Assembly (NCBI RefSeq): GCF_004330295.1
Contig: NZ_SJOJ01000001.1
Coordinates: 62,001 to 126,000 of the forward strand
Source: Rahnella victoriana
GTDB taxonomy: Bacteria > Pseudomonadota > Gammaproteobacteria > Enterobacterales > Enterobacteriaceae
Reading direction: 5' to 3'
DNA length: 64,000 nucleotides
This document shows, piece by piece, positions 27,038 through 36,321 of this stretch. The notes under the pieces are model-generated. The model was not told the origin of the DNA. It did not search any database and saw only the letters and a list, made by a program, of their open reading frames with translations. Numbering within the stretch: position 1 is the first letter of the stretch; every line of letters begins with the position of its first letter. Made by a program: the position numbers and the translations under genes.

Positions 27038-27059
27038 AAAAAAACCACCCGAAGGTGGC
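27038..27059 (-). terminator. Terminator of the tRNA operon
   Basis: On the minus strand GCCACC-TTCG-GGTGG is followed by seven T, 50 bp beyond the tRNA-Leu 3' end. Confidence 0.88.
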
Positions 27060-27110
27060 TATAACGACATTACTACTTTATTGCTTTTGATTATTCTGTA
27101 AATTTTCCCA

Positions 27111-27196
27111 TGGTACCCGGGACGAGACTTGAACTCGTACAGCCATAAGCCGAGGGATTTTAAATCCCTTGTGTCTACCGATTCCACCACCCGGGC
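27111..27196 (-). tRNA. leuZ: tRNA-Leu (UAA)
   Basis: A full cloverleaf with long variable arm. 5' GCCCGGG pairs with CCCGGGT before ACCA; T-arm GTTCAAG; anticodon loop TT-TAA-AA. Encoded CCA present. Last gene of the glyW-cysT-leuZ array. Confidence 0.97.
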
Positions 27197-27207
27197 TCCG
27201 GGAAAAT

Positions 27208-27281
27208 TGGAGGCGCGTTCCGGAGTCGAACCGGACTAGGCGGATTTGCAATCCGCTACATAACCGCTTTGTTAACGCGCC
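27208..27281 (-). tRNA. cysT: tRNA-Cys (GCA)
   Basis: 74 nt with encoded CCA. Acceptor GGCGCGT/ACGCGCC, anticodon loop TT-GCA-AA, T-loop GTTCGAC. It lies 11 bp upstream of leuZ in the same transcript. Confidence 0.97.
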
Positions 27282-27339
27282 TTAAATCTTACTACTTGTC
27301 TTGCACTTAAACCAATTATTGAATCAGTTTAAGAAAATT

Positions 27340-27415
<76 letters not shown>

Positions 27416-27485
27416 TTTAATCAGAAACTACTGATTTTTTTAACTAATCTTCAGGCATAACACTGTCTGCCTTCCGATGCGTTGC

Positions 27486-27513
27486 ATTCTACTGACCTGA
27501 CGGTTTGAGTCAA
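27486..27513 (-). promoter_or_regulatory. Promoter of glyW-cysT-leuZ
   Basis: On the minus strand TTGACT (27513-27508), a 16-bp spacer, then TAGAAT (27491-27486). It lies about 70 bp upstream of tRNA-Gly, in the pgsA-glyW gap, a strong sigma-70 match as expected for a tRNA operon. Confidence 0.7.
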
Positions 27514-27563
27514 TAAAATTATCAGCTTCATGCGATCGTTTGACGGTTTTTACGTCAGTTTGA

Positions 27564-28112
27564 TCAGGGTTCCAGCAAATCGTGGCGCGCAGCGTTCAGA
27601 TATTGGAACATTGACCAGAAAGTCAGCACCGCCGCAATATAAAGTGCAACGATACCCACGCCGATCACGATGTCATCAGGACGCCATAACAGCGCGACCA
27701 ACGACAGCATCTGTGCAGTCGTTTTCACTTTCCCGATCCAGGATACCGCCACACTGCTGCGTTTACCAATTTCGGCCATCCACTCACGCAAGGCTGAAAT
27801 GATAATTTCGCGGGCGATCATGGTTGCGGCAGGCAACGTAATCCACCAGGAGTGGAAATGCTCAGCCACTAATACCAGCGCAACGGCCACCATGACTTTA
27901 TCGGCCACCGGATCAAGGAATGCCCCGAAACGCGTTGTTTGCTTCCAGCGACGGGCGAGATAGCCATCAAACCAGTCAGTGACCGCAGCGAAAACGAAAA
28001 TCAGCGCACAGGCCAGCGGTGCCCACGGATAATGCAGGTAGAAGGCCAGCACGAAGAACGGTATCAGTACAACGCGGAACAGGGTAAGGCACGTAGGTAT
28101 ATTAAATTGCAT
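27564..28112 (-). CDS. pgsA: Phosphatidylglycerophosphate synthase PgsA
   Basis: A 182-aa inner-membrane enzyme, the E. coli length, that joins CDP-diacylglycerol and glycerol-3-phosphate, the committed step to phosphatidylglycerol. The CDP-alcohol phosphotransferase motif D-G-x2-A-R-x8-G-x3-D-x3-D is present as [24 protein letters not shown] (about 49-72). Several TM helices. It sits between uvrC and the tRNA operon, as in E. coli. Confidence 0.97.
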   Translation of the reverse strand: MQFNIPTCLTLFRVVLIPFFVLAFYLHYPWAPLACALIFVFAAVTDWFDGYLARRWKQTTRFGAFLDPVADKVMVAVALVLVAEHFHSWWITLPAATMIAREIIISALREWMAEIGKRSSVAVSWIGKVKTTAQMLSLVALLWRPDDIVIGVGIVALYIAAVLTFWSMFQYLNAARHDLLEP

Positions 28113-28168
28113 AGCGAAGGTAACTGTTTGTCCGGTGTGGATATTATGAGTATGTTGCTACATTGCCT

Positions 28169-30004
28169 TTAGTGTTTCAACGCATTATGAATCTTTTCTG
28201 CTAATGCGATTGAAATACCCGGTACCTGTGCAATTTCCTCTACGCTGGCATTCAGTAAAGGTTGAATGCCTCCCATGTATTTCAGTAAAACCTGACGCCG
28301 TTTTGGCCCGACGCCTTCAATCTCTTCCAGTGCACTGGTGGTACGCACTTTAGCGCGCTTCTGACGATGCCCGGTAATGGCGTGGTTATGCGAATCATCA
28401 CGAATATGCTGGATGACATGCAGTGCCGGGGAATCCGCCGGTAGGGCAATCCCCTCCCCTTCCGGAACGAAGAACAGTGTTTCCAGCCCGGCTTTACGAT
28501 CGGCGCCTTTGGCAATACCGATCAGCAGCGGTTTGGATTTATCCCATTCAACATTCAGCGAATGGAACACATCCAGCGCCATACCGAGTTGCCCTTTACC
28601 GCCATCAATAAAGATGACATCAGGGATTTTGTTCTCTTCCAGCGCCTTGCCATAACGACGCTGCAACACCTGCGCCATCGCGGCATAATCATCGCCTGGC
28701 GTGATGCCGGTAATATTGTAACGGCGGTATTCGGAGCGCACCGGGCCATTACCATCAAATACCACGCAGGAGGCCACCGTCTGCTCGCCCATAGTATGGC
28801 TGATGTCGAAGCATTCCATGCGGTTAATTTCCGCAAGATGCAGGGTTTTTGCCAGTTCCGCCAGCCGCTGATGGATGGTGGACTGCTGCGCCAGTTTGGT
28901 CGTCAGCGCGGCAGATGCATTGGTCCGCGCCAGTTTCAGATAACGGGCACGGTTGCCACGCGGCTTACTTTGGATTTGCACCTTGCGCCCGGCTATTTCG
29001 CTCAGCGAGTCCGCCAGCAGATCTTTTTCCGCCAGATTGAAATCCAGCAGAATTTCGCCGGGAAGGGTGCGTTGCTGACTGCCCTGCAAATAGAATTGTC
29101 CGACGAAAGTTTGCACCACTTCGCCAAGATCGGTACCGCCCGGCACTTTCGGATAGTAACTGCGGCTGCCCAGCACTTTGCCCTGACGGATAAACAGAAC
29201 ATGCAGACAGGCCATGCCTGACTCAAAGGCCACGCCGATGACGTCCAGATCTTCGCTGTTGCCGGAAACGAACTGCCGCTCCGTCACGCGACGCACGGCC
29301 TGAATCTGATCGCGGATCCGGCCTGCATCTTCGAAACGCAGCGCCTGACTGGCCTCTTCCATGCGGTTCACCAGCTGGGTGACCACCTGCTGATCTTTGC
29401 CTGACAGAAACAGACGGACGTAATCCACCTGATCTTTATAATCTTCGTCGCTGACCAGTCCTTTGACGCACGGCCCGAGGCAGCGGCCAATCTGATATTG
29501 CAGACAAGGGCGCGAACGGTTGCTGTAAACGCTGTTTTCACACTGACGGATCGGGAAAAGTTTTTGCAATAACGCTAACGTCTCACGCACGGCATAGGAG
29601 TTAGGGAAAGGCCCGAAATACTCGCCTTTGGCGTGTTTTGCCCCACGGTGTACCGAAATTCGCGGATGGTTATCCGCACTGAGAAAAATCAGCGGGTACG
29701 ATTTATCATCGCGCAGCAAAACGTTATAGCGTGGCTGATACAGCTTGATGTAGTTATGTTCGAGCAGCAGCGCTTCGGTTTCGGTGTGCGTGACAGTGAC
29801 ATCGATTTGCGCAATATTTTTGACCAGCGTTTCCGTCTTGCGGCTGGAAACCTGAACACGAAAATAGCTCGAAAGACGTTTTTTAAGGTCTTTGGCTTTA
29901 CCTACATAGATTACGGTGCCACTGGCGTCGTACATCCTGTAGACGCCCGGCTGGCTGGTGACCGTTTTCAGAAAGGCTTTAGGGTCGAAACGCTCATCAC
30001 TCAC
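28169..30004 (-). CDS. uvrC: UvrABC system protein C
   Basis: A 611-aa excinuclease subunit (E. coli 610) making both incisions in nucleotide excision repair. N-terminal GIY-YIG nuclease ([19 protein letters not shown], about 19-37), Cys-rich [26 protein letters not shown] (about 147-172), UVR domain (about 195-235), RNase H-like endonuclease domain with D-x-S-H (FDISHTMGE) and DGGKGQLG, C-terminal helix-hairpin-helix pair. GTG 30004 matches the E. coli start; it overlaps the uvrY stop by 8 bp, indicating coupling. An upstream in-frame ATG at 30037 lies inside uvrY and is not needed. Confidence 0.97.
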   Translation of the reverse strand: MSDERFDPKAFLKTVTSQPGVYRMYDASGTVIYVGKAKDLKKRLSSYFRVQVSSRKTETLVKNIAQIDVTVTHTETEALLLEHNYIKLYQPRYNVLLRDDKSYPLIFLSADNHPRISVHRGAKHAKGEYFGPFPNSYAVRETLALLQKLFPIRQCENSVYSNRSRPCLQYQIGRCLGPCVKGLVSDEDYKDQVDYVRLFLSGKDQQVVTQLVNRMEEASQALRFEDAGRIRDQIQAVRRVTERQFVSGNSEDLDVIGVAFESGMACLHVLFIRQGKVLGSRSYYPKVPGGTDLGEVVQTFVGQFYLQGSQQRTLPGEILLDFNLAEKDLLADSLSEIAGRKVQIQSKPRGNRARYLKLARTNASAALTTKLAQQSTIHQRLAELAKTLHLAEINRMECFDISHTMGEQTVASCVVFDGNGPVRSEYRRYNITGITPGDDYAAMAQVLQRRYGKALEENKIPDVIFIDGGKGQLGMALDVFHSLNVEWDKSKPLLIGIAKGADRKAGLETLFFVPEGEGIALPADSPALHVIQHIRDDSHNHAITGHRQKRAKVRTTSALEEIEGVGPKRRQVLLKYMGGIQPLLNASVEEIAQVPGISIALAEKIHNALKH

Positions 30005-30653
30005 TGCCTGATAAAGTCTCCGTATTGAACAAACCATGTCGGATTGCCAGATGGGTTAACTCAACATCGCCGCTGATATTTAATTTACTAAACATCCGGT
30101 AACGATAACTGTTAACCGTCTTCGGGCTCAAGTTCAGTTGTTCTGAAATTTCATTCACCTTCTGCCCCTTGGTAATCATCAGCATGATCTGAAGTTCACG
30201 CTCGGATAAGGAGTCAAAAGGCGTTTCTGACTGAGGTTCGATCTGGCTCAGCGCCATTTGCTGCGCAATGTCAGACGCAATGTAGCGCTGACCCGAATCC
30301 ACCAGACGGATAGCATTCACCACTTCCTGTGGTGCTGCCCCTTTACTCAGATAACCGGAAGCCCCCGCTTGCATGACCTTAGCGGGCAACGGGTTTTCAG
30401 TATAAATCGTTAACATGATGATCTTGATATCTGGGGAGAAACGGACGATTTTCTTGGTCGCTTCAAGCCCGCCGATACCCGGCATGTTCATATCCATCAG
30501 GACAATATCAACGTCATTAGTCCGGCACCATTTGACGGCATCTTCACCGCATTGCGCCTCACCAACCACTTTGATGCCTTTGATATCTTCAAGAATGCGT
30601 CGGATCCCTGCGCGCACCAGTTCATGGTCATCAACAAGAAGAACGCTAATCAA
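29997..30653 (-). CDS. uvrY: Response regulator UvrY (BarA-UvrY system)
   Basis: A 218-aa FixJ/NarL-type regulator, partner of BarA, that activates csrB/csrC small RNAs. Receiver domain with DDHE (8-11), phospho-acceptor D54 (VLMDMNMPG) and K104 region (YLSKGAAP); the LuxR-type HTH is [40 protein letters not shown]. The start is TTG 30653 with GGAGA upstream, giving the E. coli-like N-terminus ([16 protein letters not shown]); ATG 30683 would add ten unrelated residues. It overlaps uvrC by 8 bp. Confidence 0.96.
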   Translation of the reverse strand: MISVLLVDDHELVRAGIRRILEDIKGIKVVGEAQCGEDAVKWCRTNDVDIVLMDMNMPGIGGLEATKKIVRFSPDIKIIMLTIYTENPLPAKVMQAGASGYLSKGAAPQEVVNAIRLVDSGQRYIASDIAQQMALSQIEPQSETPFDSLSERELQIMLMITKGQKVNEISEQLNLSPKTVNSYRYRMFSKLNISGDVELTHLAIRHGLFNTETLSGSE

Positions 30654-30795
30654 AGAGAATTCTCCAAAAAATAAGGGCGACACACCGTCAGGTTCTTCAA
30701 GCCTGTCTTACGTTCTGAACAAAATAGGTGTTCTCAGACAGCTTATAAAATGAAGAGAAGGTGGCAATAAGAGGCCAGCATCAACAAACTTGCCC

Positions 30796-30821
30796 CACTG
30801 CCGCACATCGGCAGTGTTTTT
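30796..30821 (+). terminator. Orphan rightward terminator
   Basis: A perfect 8-bp stem CACTGCCG/CGGCAGTG with a 5-nt loop (CACAT) and TTTTT. The T-run is on the plus strand only, and no plus-strand gene precedes it. Confidence 0.8.
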
Positions 30822-31010
30822 AAATCAGGAAGACACAGTTATTTATTATAGCCCGCGTATTTTACTCTATCCCGCCTTCCTGACCAAGGAATGTCTGCAA
30901 AAAACTAGTTTGCTGAATGTAAATGAGAAGTGCCATCAGCTGTATTAATAAATTATAAAAAAATCCAGCCTAATCAATCAACAAGCCTCATCCGCTAGGT
31001 TTTCTTTCAG

Positions 31011-31044
31011 GCAGTAAAAAAATAAGCACAGGCTTTTTTACTGC
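31011..31044. repeat. Inverted repeat with 11-bp arms
   Basis: GCAGTAAAAAA and TTTTTTACTGC are perfect 11-bp arms separated by 12 bp. It could act as a terminator for either strand or as a protein site. Confidence 0.55.
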
Positions 31045-31380
31045 ACTAAAACAACCACAATGCGGCACTGGCTATTTAACCGCCAACGCGTACCCTGCAT
31101 ATATCTATGATATAACCGATTATTATTTATGATCGCACGAATTGCCGATGGCTTATATGAATAAGTTTGCACATAAACATGAGAAAGGCTCATTGAGCCA
31201 TTATGTTTAGTATTCTTTACCGGGCGTTCTGTCGGACTTATATGACTCTTTTGTTGCACGATTTTCAGCCTGCCGGCGATGCTGCACTAAAACGTGCCAA
31301 CTATGCTAAAATGCGGCCACTTTTCTACTGTCCGGAATTCGGAGCACGGCCCCCGCAGCCTGCCTGAGGAGATAAACATA

Positions 31381-31605
31381 ATGAGTAATTGCGATTTTAC
31401 GACTGAAGCAAACGTTGAAACACTGGCAACGGAAGTCGCCTGCCTGAAAGCCACCCTGACCCTGATCCTCAAAGCGATCGGCCAGGCTGATGCCGGCAAA
31501 GTGATGCTGAACATGGAGCGTTTTGTCGCTCAGATGGAAGATGAGCAACAGGCAGAAGTGTTCAAAAACTCCCTGCAACAGATCAAATTCGCTTACCGTC
31601 AGTAA
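31381..31605 (+). CDS. yecF: YecF family (DUF2594) protein
   Basis: A 74-aa cytosolic protein, the E. coli YecF length, with matches along the whole chain: [41 protein letters not shown], and QQIKFAYRQ at the C-terminus. Mostly helical, no membrane segment, function unknown. AGGAG precedes ATG 31381. It neighbours uvrY as in E. coli and is followed by a hairpin terminator. Confidence 0.92.
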   Translation: MSNCDFTTEANVETLATEVACLKATLTLILKAIGQADAGKVMLNMERFVAQMEDEQQAEVFKNSLQQIKFAYRQ

Positions 31606-31615
31606 ATGCCTTCCG

Positions 31616-31642
31616 GAGTCTGTCGCCAGACAGACTCTGTTT
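31616..31642 (+). terminator. Terminator after yecF
   Basis: A perfect 9-bp stem GAGTCTGTC/GACAGACTC with a GCCA loop, followed by TGTTTCCCC. Confidence 0.7.
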
Positions 31643-31709
31643 CCCCTCAGCCCCTCCCCTGAACTTCTGCTACAATCATACCCTGACCCCCTTCCCTGAG
31701 GACAACCAC

Positions 31710-31883
31710 ATGAGTGACGGAAACAATAAAGAAAACAAAAGCAAAGCTGACGATGTTCATATCAGTGACGGGCTGGGTGAGCTGATCCAGGTTTCAGAAC
31801 AACTGACCGAAGAAGAAATCGAAAGAGCGGCCGAAGAGGCGAAACAAGCCGTCGAAGATGCCAAAAAACAGAACCATCATTGA
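31710..31883 (+). CDS. 57-aa acidic helical protein
   Basis: A short gene of 57 codons. GAGGA lies 7 bases before ATG 31710. The peptide is polar at the start (MSDGNNKENKSKADDVHIS), then GLGELIQVSEQLTEEEIERAAEEAKQAVEDAKKQ, which would form an amphipathic charged helix, and ends NHH. No cysteine, no signal peptide. The stop is 3 bp before the AraC-type gene, so the two may be translated from one mRNA. I do not recognise a family. Confidence 0.6.
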   Translation: MSDGNNKENKSKADDVHISDGLGELIQVSEQLTEEEIERAAEEAKQAVEDAKKQNHH

Positions 31884-31886
31884 TCC

Positions 31887-32645
31887 ATGCATCGCCATTT
31901 CCTTGCCCCTCATCAGGCCATTGCGCCTCTGGCCATTGATTACCAACATGGCGACAGCGAACCCGCTCACAGCCACAGTTGCTCGCAGCTTATTCATACT
32001 TTGTCCGGCATTGTTGAAGTGCATACCTCGCTTGGCACCTGGATGGTGCCGCCCGGGCGCGGTGTCTGGCTGCCGGCAAATGTCGTGCACAGTCTGCGGT
32101 TTATCGGCGGCGTAAAAGCCCGGACGCTGTTTGTCGATCCGCTGGCACGGGCTGATTTGCCCGCCCAATGCCAGGTGGTACAGATTTCTCCCCTGCTGCG
32201 CGAACTGATCCTGTCATCGCTGACCATTCCGGCAGATTATCTCTCCGGCGGGCGTGATGAGCGCATTATGGAATTATTGCTGGATGAACTCCGCCTCCTG
32301 CCGACGCTGCCGCTGCATCTGCCGGAACCGAAAGAGCCGGAACTGCTGAGCCTGTGCCAGCAGATACGCGCGGATTTGTGTGCTTCATGGGAACTGGAAG
32401 ATGTCGCACAGCGACTGGAGATCAGCAGCCGGACGCTTTCGCGCCGCTTTCAGCGTGAAACCGGATTGCGTTTCAGTGACTGGGTTCGTCAGGCCAAATT
32501 GCTCGAAGCCCTGAACCAGCTGGCGGCCGGTGTGTCGGTCATAGATGTGGCACTGGCACTCGGTTATGAAAGCCCGAGTGCCTTTAGCGCGATGTTCCGC
32601 CGTTCACTGGGCGTATCACCCAGTGAATATTTTAGTCAGCCATAA
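31887..32645 (+). CDS. AraC family regulator with cupin N-terminus
   Basis: A 252-aa regulator of the NimR/YeaM-like type. The N-terminal cupin (about 15-80: HSHSCSQLIHTLSGIVEVHT, WMVPPGRGVWLPANVVHSLRF) is followed by two HTHs at the C-terminus, with SWELEDVAQRLEISSRTLSRRFQRETGLRFSDW and DVALALGYESPSAFSAMFRRSLGVSPSEYF. It begins 3 bp after a 57-aa gene and overlaps the convergent leuA 3' end by 14 bp. Its targets are not evident; in the relatives a neighbouring efflux gene is usual, but none is here. Confidence 0.87.
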   Translation: MHRHFLAPHQAIAPLAIDYQHGDSEPAHSHSCSQLIHTLSGIVEVHTSLGTWMVPPGRGVWLPANVVHSLRFIGGVKARTLFVDPLARADLPAQCQVVQISPLLRELILSSLTIPADYLSGGRDERIMELLLDELRLLPTLPLHLPEPKEPELLSLCQQIRADLCASWELEDVAQRLEISSRTLSRRFQRETGLRFSDWVRQAKLLEALNQLAAGVSVIDVALALGYESPSAFSAMFRRSLGVSPSEYFSQP

Positions 32646-34302
32646 CCGCACTGGCGGCATTGAACAGCGCCTGCAACGAGGCGCCGGAGACATCACTGTC
32701 GATGCCCACGCCATAGCAGTTTTCCCCCAACCGCCCCTGACAACTCAGATAGGCCACCGCGCGGCTGTGGCTCTGATGTCCCAGCGTATGCTCATGATAA
32801 TCGCCGATTTCCAGCTGCACGTCGTAACTGCGGCGCAGTGCATCTGCCGCCCCGGACAACAAACCGTTGCCGCTGCCGGTAATATGCTGTTCTTCATTGC
32901 GATAGCGTATCCGAGCACTGAAATGGCACACGTTCTGTTCATCACTGCGGATATCGTAACTCAGCAATTTCAACACCGGCTGATCGGTTAACCCGTAACG
33001 CTGACGGAACAGCCGCCAGATATCGCTGGTGCTCATCTCCTTGCCGTGGGTATCCGTTTCGCGCTGCACTGCTTTACTGAAATCGATTTGCAAACCACGC
33101 GGCAATTTCAGCCCGTGATTTTGCTCCAGCAGCCAGGCCGCCCCGCTTTTCCCCGACTGACTGTTGACGCGGATCACCGCTTCATAACTGCATCCGACGT
33201 CCGCCGGATCTAACGGCAGATAAGGCACGCGCCAGACAGGATTGTCTGACACGTTCTGCACCGCGAACCCTTTTTTGATCGCATCCTGATGCGAGCCGGA
33301 AAACGCGGTAAACACCAGTTCACCGGCATAAGGATGGCGCGGATGCACCGGCAACTGGTTACATTCTTCCACCGCTTCGACTATTGCCTGCAAATTGCTG
33401 AAATCCAGTTGCGGCGCAACGCCCTGAGTATAAAGATTCAGCGCCAGCGTCACGAGATCAACATTCCCGGTACGCTCGCCGTTACCGAACAGACAGCCTT
33501 CCACGCGGTCGGCACCGGCCAGCATCGCCAGTTCGGCGCAGGCTACGCCGGTTCCGCGATCATTATGCGGATGCACGCTGATGGAAACCTGCTGACGGCG
33601 GCTGAAATGGCGGCAGAACCATTCAATCTGATCGGCATAAATATTCGGTGTGCTGACTTCCACGGTCGCCGGTAAATTGATGATCATCGGGCGCGTATTG
33701 CCCGGCTCCCAGACATTGGCGACGGCCTCACACACTTCCAGCGCAAACTCCAGTTCGGTAAAACAGAAGGTTTCCGGCGAATACTCAAATGTCCATTCAG
33801 TCTGTGAATATTGTTCGCATAACTGACGGATTTGCTGAGCGCCGCGCACAGCCAGATCGCGGGTTGCCGCCTGATCCTGATTGAACACCACTTCACGGAA
33901 TACTGGCGCGGTGGCGTTATATAAATGCACGATGGCGCGCGGCACATCTTTCAACGCCTCAAACGTGCGGGCAATCAGATCCGGCCGTGAAGGCGTCAGC
34001 ACCTGGATCACCACATCGTCCGGGATCACCTTGTCTTCAATCAGGCCGCGTACAAAATCAAAATCAGTCTGAGACGCGGACGGGAACGCCACCTCGATGT
34101 GTTTAAAACCACAGCGCACCAGCAAATCAAAAAACTGACGTTTGCGGGCATTGTCCATGGGTTCGGCCAGCGCCTGATTACCGTCACGCAGGTCACTGGA
34201 GCACCACTGCGGCGCTTTATCGAGCACATTTCCCGGCCACTGACGGTCGGGTAAATTCACCTGCGGAAAGGGACGGTACTTTTGCGACGGGTCGTTTAAC
34301 AT
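32632..34302 (-). CDS. leuA: 2-isopropylmalate synthase, long (LeuA2) form
   Basis: A 556-aa enzyme condensing acetyl-CoA with 2-ketoisovalerate, the first committed step to leucine. It is the long form found in actinobacteria, fungi and some proteobacteria, not the about 520-aa E. coli type: it starts YRPFPQVNLPDRQWPGN and has the motifs SSDLRDGNQAL and VSISVHPHNDRGTGVACAELAMLAGADRVEG. The regulatory domain (about 430-556) is present. ATG 34302 has AAGGA upstream. No leuBCD follows, so this is a stand-alone or second copy; no leucine-codon-rich leader peptide is seen upstream. It could serve another pathway, but the motifs fit IPMS. Confidence 0.87.
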   Translation of the reverse strand: MLNDPSQKYRPFPQVNLPDRQWPGNVLDKAPQWCSSDLRDGNQALAEPMDNARKRQFFDLLVRCGFKHIEVAFPSASQTDFDFVRGLIEDKVIPDDVVIQVLTPSRPDLIARTFEALKDVPRAIVHLYNATAPVFREVVFNQDQAATRDLAVRGAQQIRQLCEQYSQTEWTFEYSPETFCFTELEFALEVCEAVANVWEPGNTRPMIINLPATVEVSTPNIYADQIEWFCRHFSRRQQVSISVHPHNDRGTGVACAELAMLAGADRVEGCLFGNGERTGNVDLVTLALNLYTQGVAPQLDFSNLQAIVEAVEECNQLPVHPRHPYAGELVFTAFSGSHQDAIKKGFAVQNVSDNPVWRVPYLPLDPADVGCSYEAVIRVNSQSGKSGAAWLLEQNHGLKLPRGLQIDFSKAVQRETDTHGKEMSTSDIWRLFRQRYGLTDQPVLKLLSYDIRSDEQNVCHFSARIRYRNEEQHITGSGNGLLSGAADALRRSYDVQLEIGDYHEHTLGHQSHSRAVAYLSCQGRLGENCYGVGIDSDVSGASLQALFNAASAVMAD

Positions 34303-34495
34303 GCGGTTTTCCTTATGATGTCGGTTCAGCGGTAAAGCTCTGTTAAACCCATAGTACGCAAACGATAACTTCGTGCGCCTGACTAACTGACAGCAACCCT
34401 CGCAAAACGGACAAAAAGAAAATGATAAATGAATCAGACTCACGCTATAGTGCATAACTAAACGCGTCCAGTCCGGCGATCAGAGGTCGTACAGA

Positions 34496-36262
34496 ATGAA
34501 AAGGGTTCTGAATTCAAACGAAAAGAAACGGCTTGCGGCGCTGCAAAAATTAAAGATTGCAGACGGCAATCCGGATGAAGTTCTTGATCTGATTACCCGT
34601 CTTACCCAGCAAATTTTTGATATTCCTATTTGCATCATTACTCTGGTTGACCAGCATCGTCAGTGGTTTAAATCCAAAACCAACACGGCGTTGCGTTATA
34701 CGGCGCGGGATATCGCGTTTTGCGATTACACCATCCGTTCCTCGTCAGTGATGGTGGTTAATGACGCCCTGCTGGATGCGCGTTTTTGCGAAAATCCGCT
34801 GGTCACCGCCGAAGAAGGCATGCGTTTCTACGCCGGCGCGCCGCTGATCACCCGTGACGGGTTCGCGGTCGGCAGCCTATGTCTGGCGGATAAACATCCT
34901 CGCGATTTTTCGGCGCAGGAAATCGACATGCTGTCGGACCTGGCGGCGATTGTCATCGATATCATCGAATCGCGCAGTACCATGAGTTTTGTGGATATTG
35001 TGACGCGGTTACCCAACCGCCAGCGTCTGATGGAAGATATCTCGCATCTGATCAAAGCACCGGACAATACCCCCTGTTTACTGATCCTGATCGATACCCT
35101 CGACACTCTCTACGCCTACGACATCGGACGCGCCATCGGCATTCCGAAAGTCGAAAACATTCTTAAAGATATCGGTTCCTTCCTGCGTAGCGAACTGAAT
35201 GAGAATGACAAAGTGTACAGCCTGATGCTGGGCCGCTTTGCGCTGATTAAGCGTCTGGACGAACAGGAAGAAATTTTTAATCAGCTGGAAATCGCCGCAG
35301 CCAAAATCCAGCAAAGCATTACCAGTGACATCCCGATCAATGTACGGTTGCACGCGGGCTATACCGTGTTCTCGTCCACCTCGCCTTGCGCTGAAAACAT
35401 CATGCGCCAGGGGATGTCCTCCCTGCACGAAGCCATCAGCAATAACCAGCTCATCATGCCTTATCAGCAGGAGTCGGACGTTATCCAGCGTCGCGCGTTT
35501 AACCTGCTCAATGATCTGATGGCTACCGTGGCGTCCTGCGAAGATTTTCATCTGGTTTATCAGCCGAAAATCCGTCTGGCCGACAAAAAATTTCAGGGCG
35601 TTGAGGCGCTGATCCGCTGGCAACACCCGACGCTGGGCATCATCTCGCCGTCTGAATTTATCCCGCTGGCGGAAAAAACGCCGCTGATTACCCCGCTCAC
35701 CAACTGGGTGATCACGCAGGCCGTGATGCAAATTGCAGAATGGCAAAAGCGCGGCGCGCAGATTCAGGTCTCCATTAACCTGACCGCTAATAATCTGGTG
35801 GAACAGGATCTGGTTCAGCGCATTCATACCGCCCTGATCCTGCATCAGGTATCACCGTCGATGCTGGAAATCGAGTGTCTGGAGACGCAGACGCTGGCCA
35901 ACAATCCGCATGCCGTGGCGTCGCTGGACGCCCTGCGTCAGATGGGGATCAGCATTGCGCTGGATGATTTTGGTGCCGGCTACAGCAACCTGAATTACCT
36001 GCAAAAAATTCCGGCGGACACACTGAAACTGGATCAATCGCTGATTCAGGGCATCAGTAATGACAGTAAGAGCAAAGTGATTGTGAAATCGATGATTGAG
36101 ATGGCGCACGCGCTGAGCTATCAGGTGGTGGCAGAAGGCGTGGAAGATAACGATACCTTGCTGTGTCTGGAAGAACTGCACTGTGATTCCGTGCAGGGTT
36201 TCTATTTTTCGCGTCCGCTGCAACACGACCAGATCCTTGAATGGTCGAAGCCCTATATCTGA
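34496..36262 (+). CDS. GAF - degenerate GGDEF - EAL cyclic-di-GMP phosphodiesterase
   Basis: A 588-aa soluble signalling protein. GAF domain (about 25-155) is followed by a GGDEF-like domain (about 165-315) in which the signature is replaced by LGRFALI (about 246-251), so it cannot be a cyclase. The EAL domain (about 335-588) keeps EALIRW (370-375), N in INLTANNL, E in CLETQT, DDFGAGYS (490-497), K in TLKLDQS, AEGVED and QGFYFSRPL. These are the residues needed for c-di-GMP hydrolysis. The GAF probably binds a ligand that controls the output. Single-gene unit with its own terminator. Confidence 0.9.
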   Translation: MKRVLNSNEKKRLAALQKLKIADGNPDEVLDLITRLTQQIFDIPICIITLVDQHRQWFKSKTNTALRYTARDIAFCDYTIRSSSVMVVNDALLDARFCENPLVTAEEGMRFYAGAPLITRDGFAVGSLCLADKHPRDFSAQEIDMLSDLAAIVIDIIESRSTMSFVDIVTRLPNRQRLMEDISHLIKAPDNTPCLLILIDTLDTLYAYDIGRAIGIPKVENILKDIGSFLRSELNENDKVYSLMLGRFALIKRLDEQEEIFNQLEIAAAKIQQSITSDIPINVRLHAGYTVFSSTSPCAENIMRQGMSSLHEAISNNQLIMPYQQESDVIQRRAFNLLNDLMATVASCEDFHLVYQPKIRLADKKFQGVEALIRWQHPTLGIISPSEFIPLAEKTPLITPLTNWVITQAVMQIAEWQKRGAQIQVSINLTANNLVEQDLVQRIHTALILHQVSPSMLEIECLETQTLANNPHAVASLDALRQMGISIALDDFGAGYSNLNYLQKIPADTLKLDQSLIQGISNDSKSKVIVKSMIEMAHALSYQVVAEGVEDNDTLLCLEELHCDSVQGFYFSRPLQHDQILEWSKPYI

Positions 36263-36284
36263 TCCCGGTTCATCTTCAGCAGAC

Positions 36285-36313
36285 GTAAAAAAACCCGCTT
36301 TCAGCGGGTTTTT
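36285..36313. terminator. Bidirectional terminator, EAL gene / lipoprotein gene
   Basis: AAAAAAACCCGCT pairs with AGCGGGTTTTT around a short loop, between convergent stops. Confidence 0.9.
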
Positions 36314-36321
36314 CATTTTAA

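Larger units (their letters stand above)
30654..31380. other. 727-bp gene-poor interval uvrY-yecF
   Basis: Between divergent uvrY and yecF. It holds the uvrY promoter region, a rightward terminator hairpin (30796-30821) with no annotated gene in front of it, a long A/T-arm hairpin (31011-31044), and two copies of CTGCACTAAAAC (31041-31052 and about 31281-31292). No ORF with a ribosome site is convincing. In E. coli the sdiA gene is near yecF; no sdiA-like ORF is seen here. Confidence 0.5.

Noticed and set aside
34303-34455. N-terminal extension of leuA from 34455, or a leucine leader peptide
   Set aside because: ATG 34302 has an AAGGA ribosome site and the family N-terminus; no run of Leu codons followed by an attenuator is seen.
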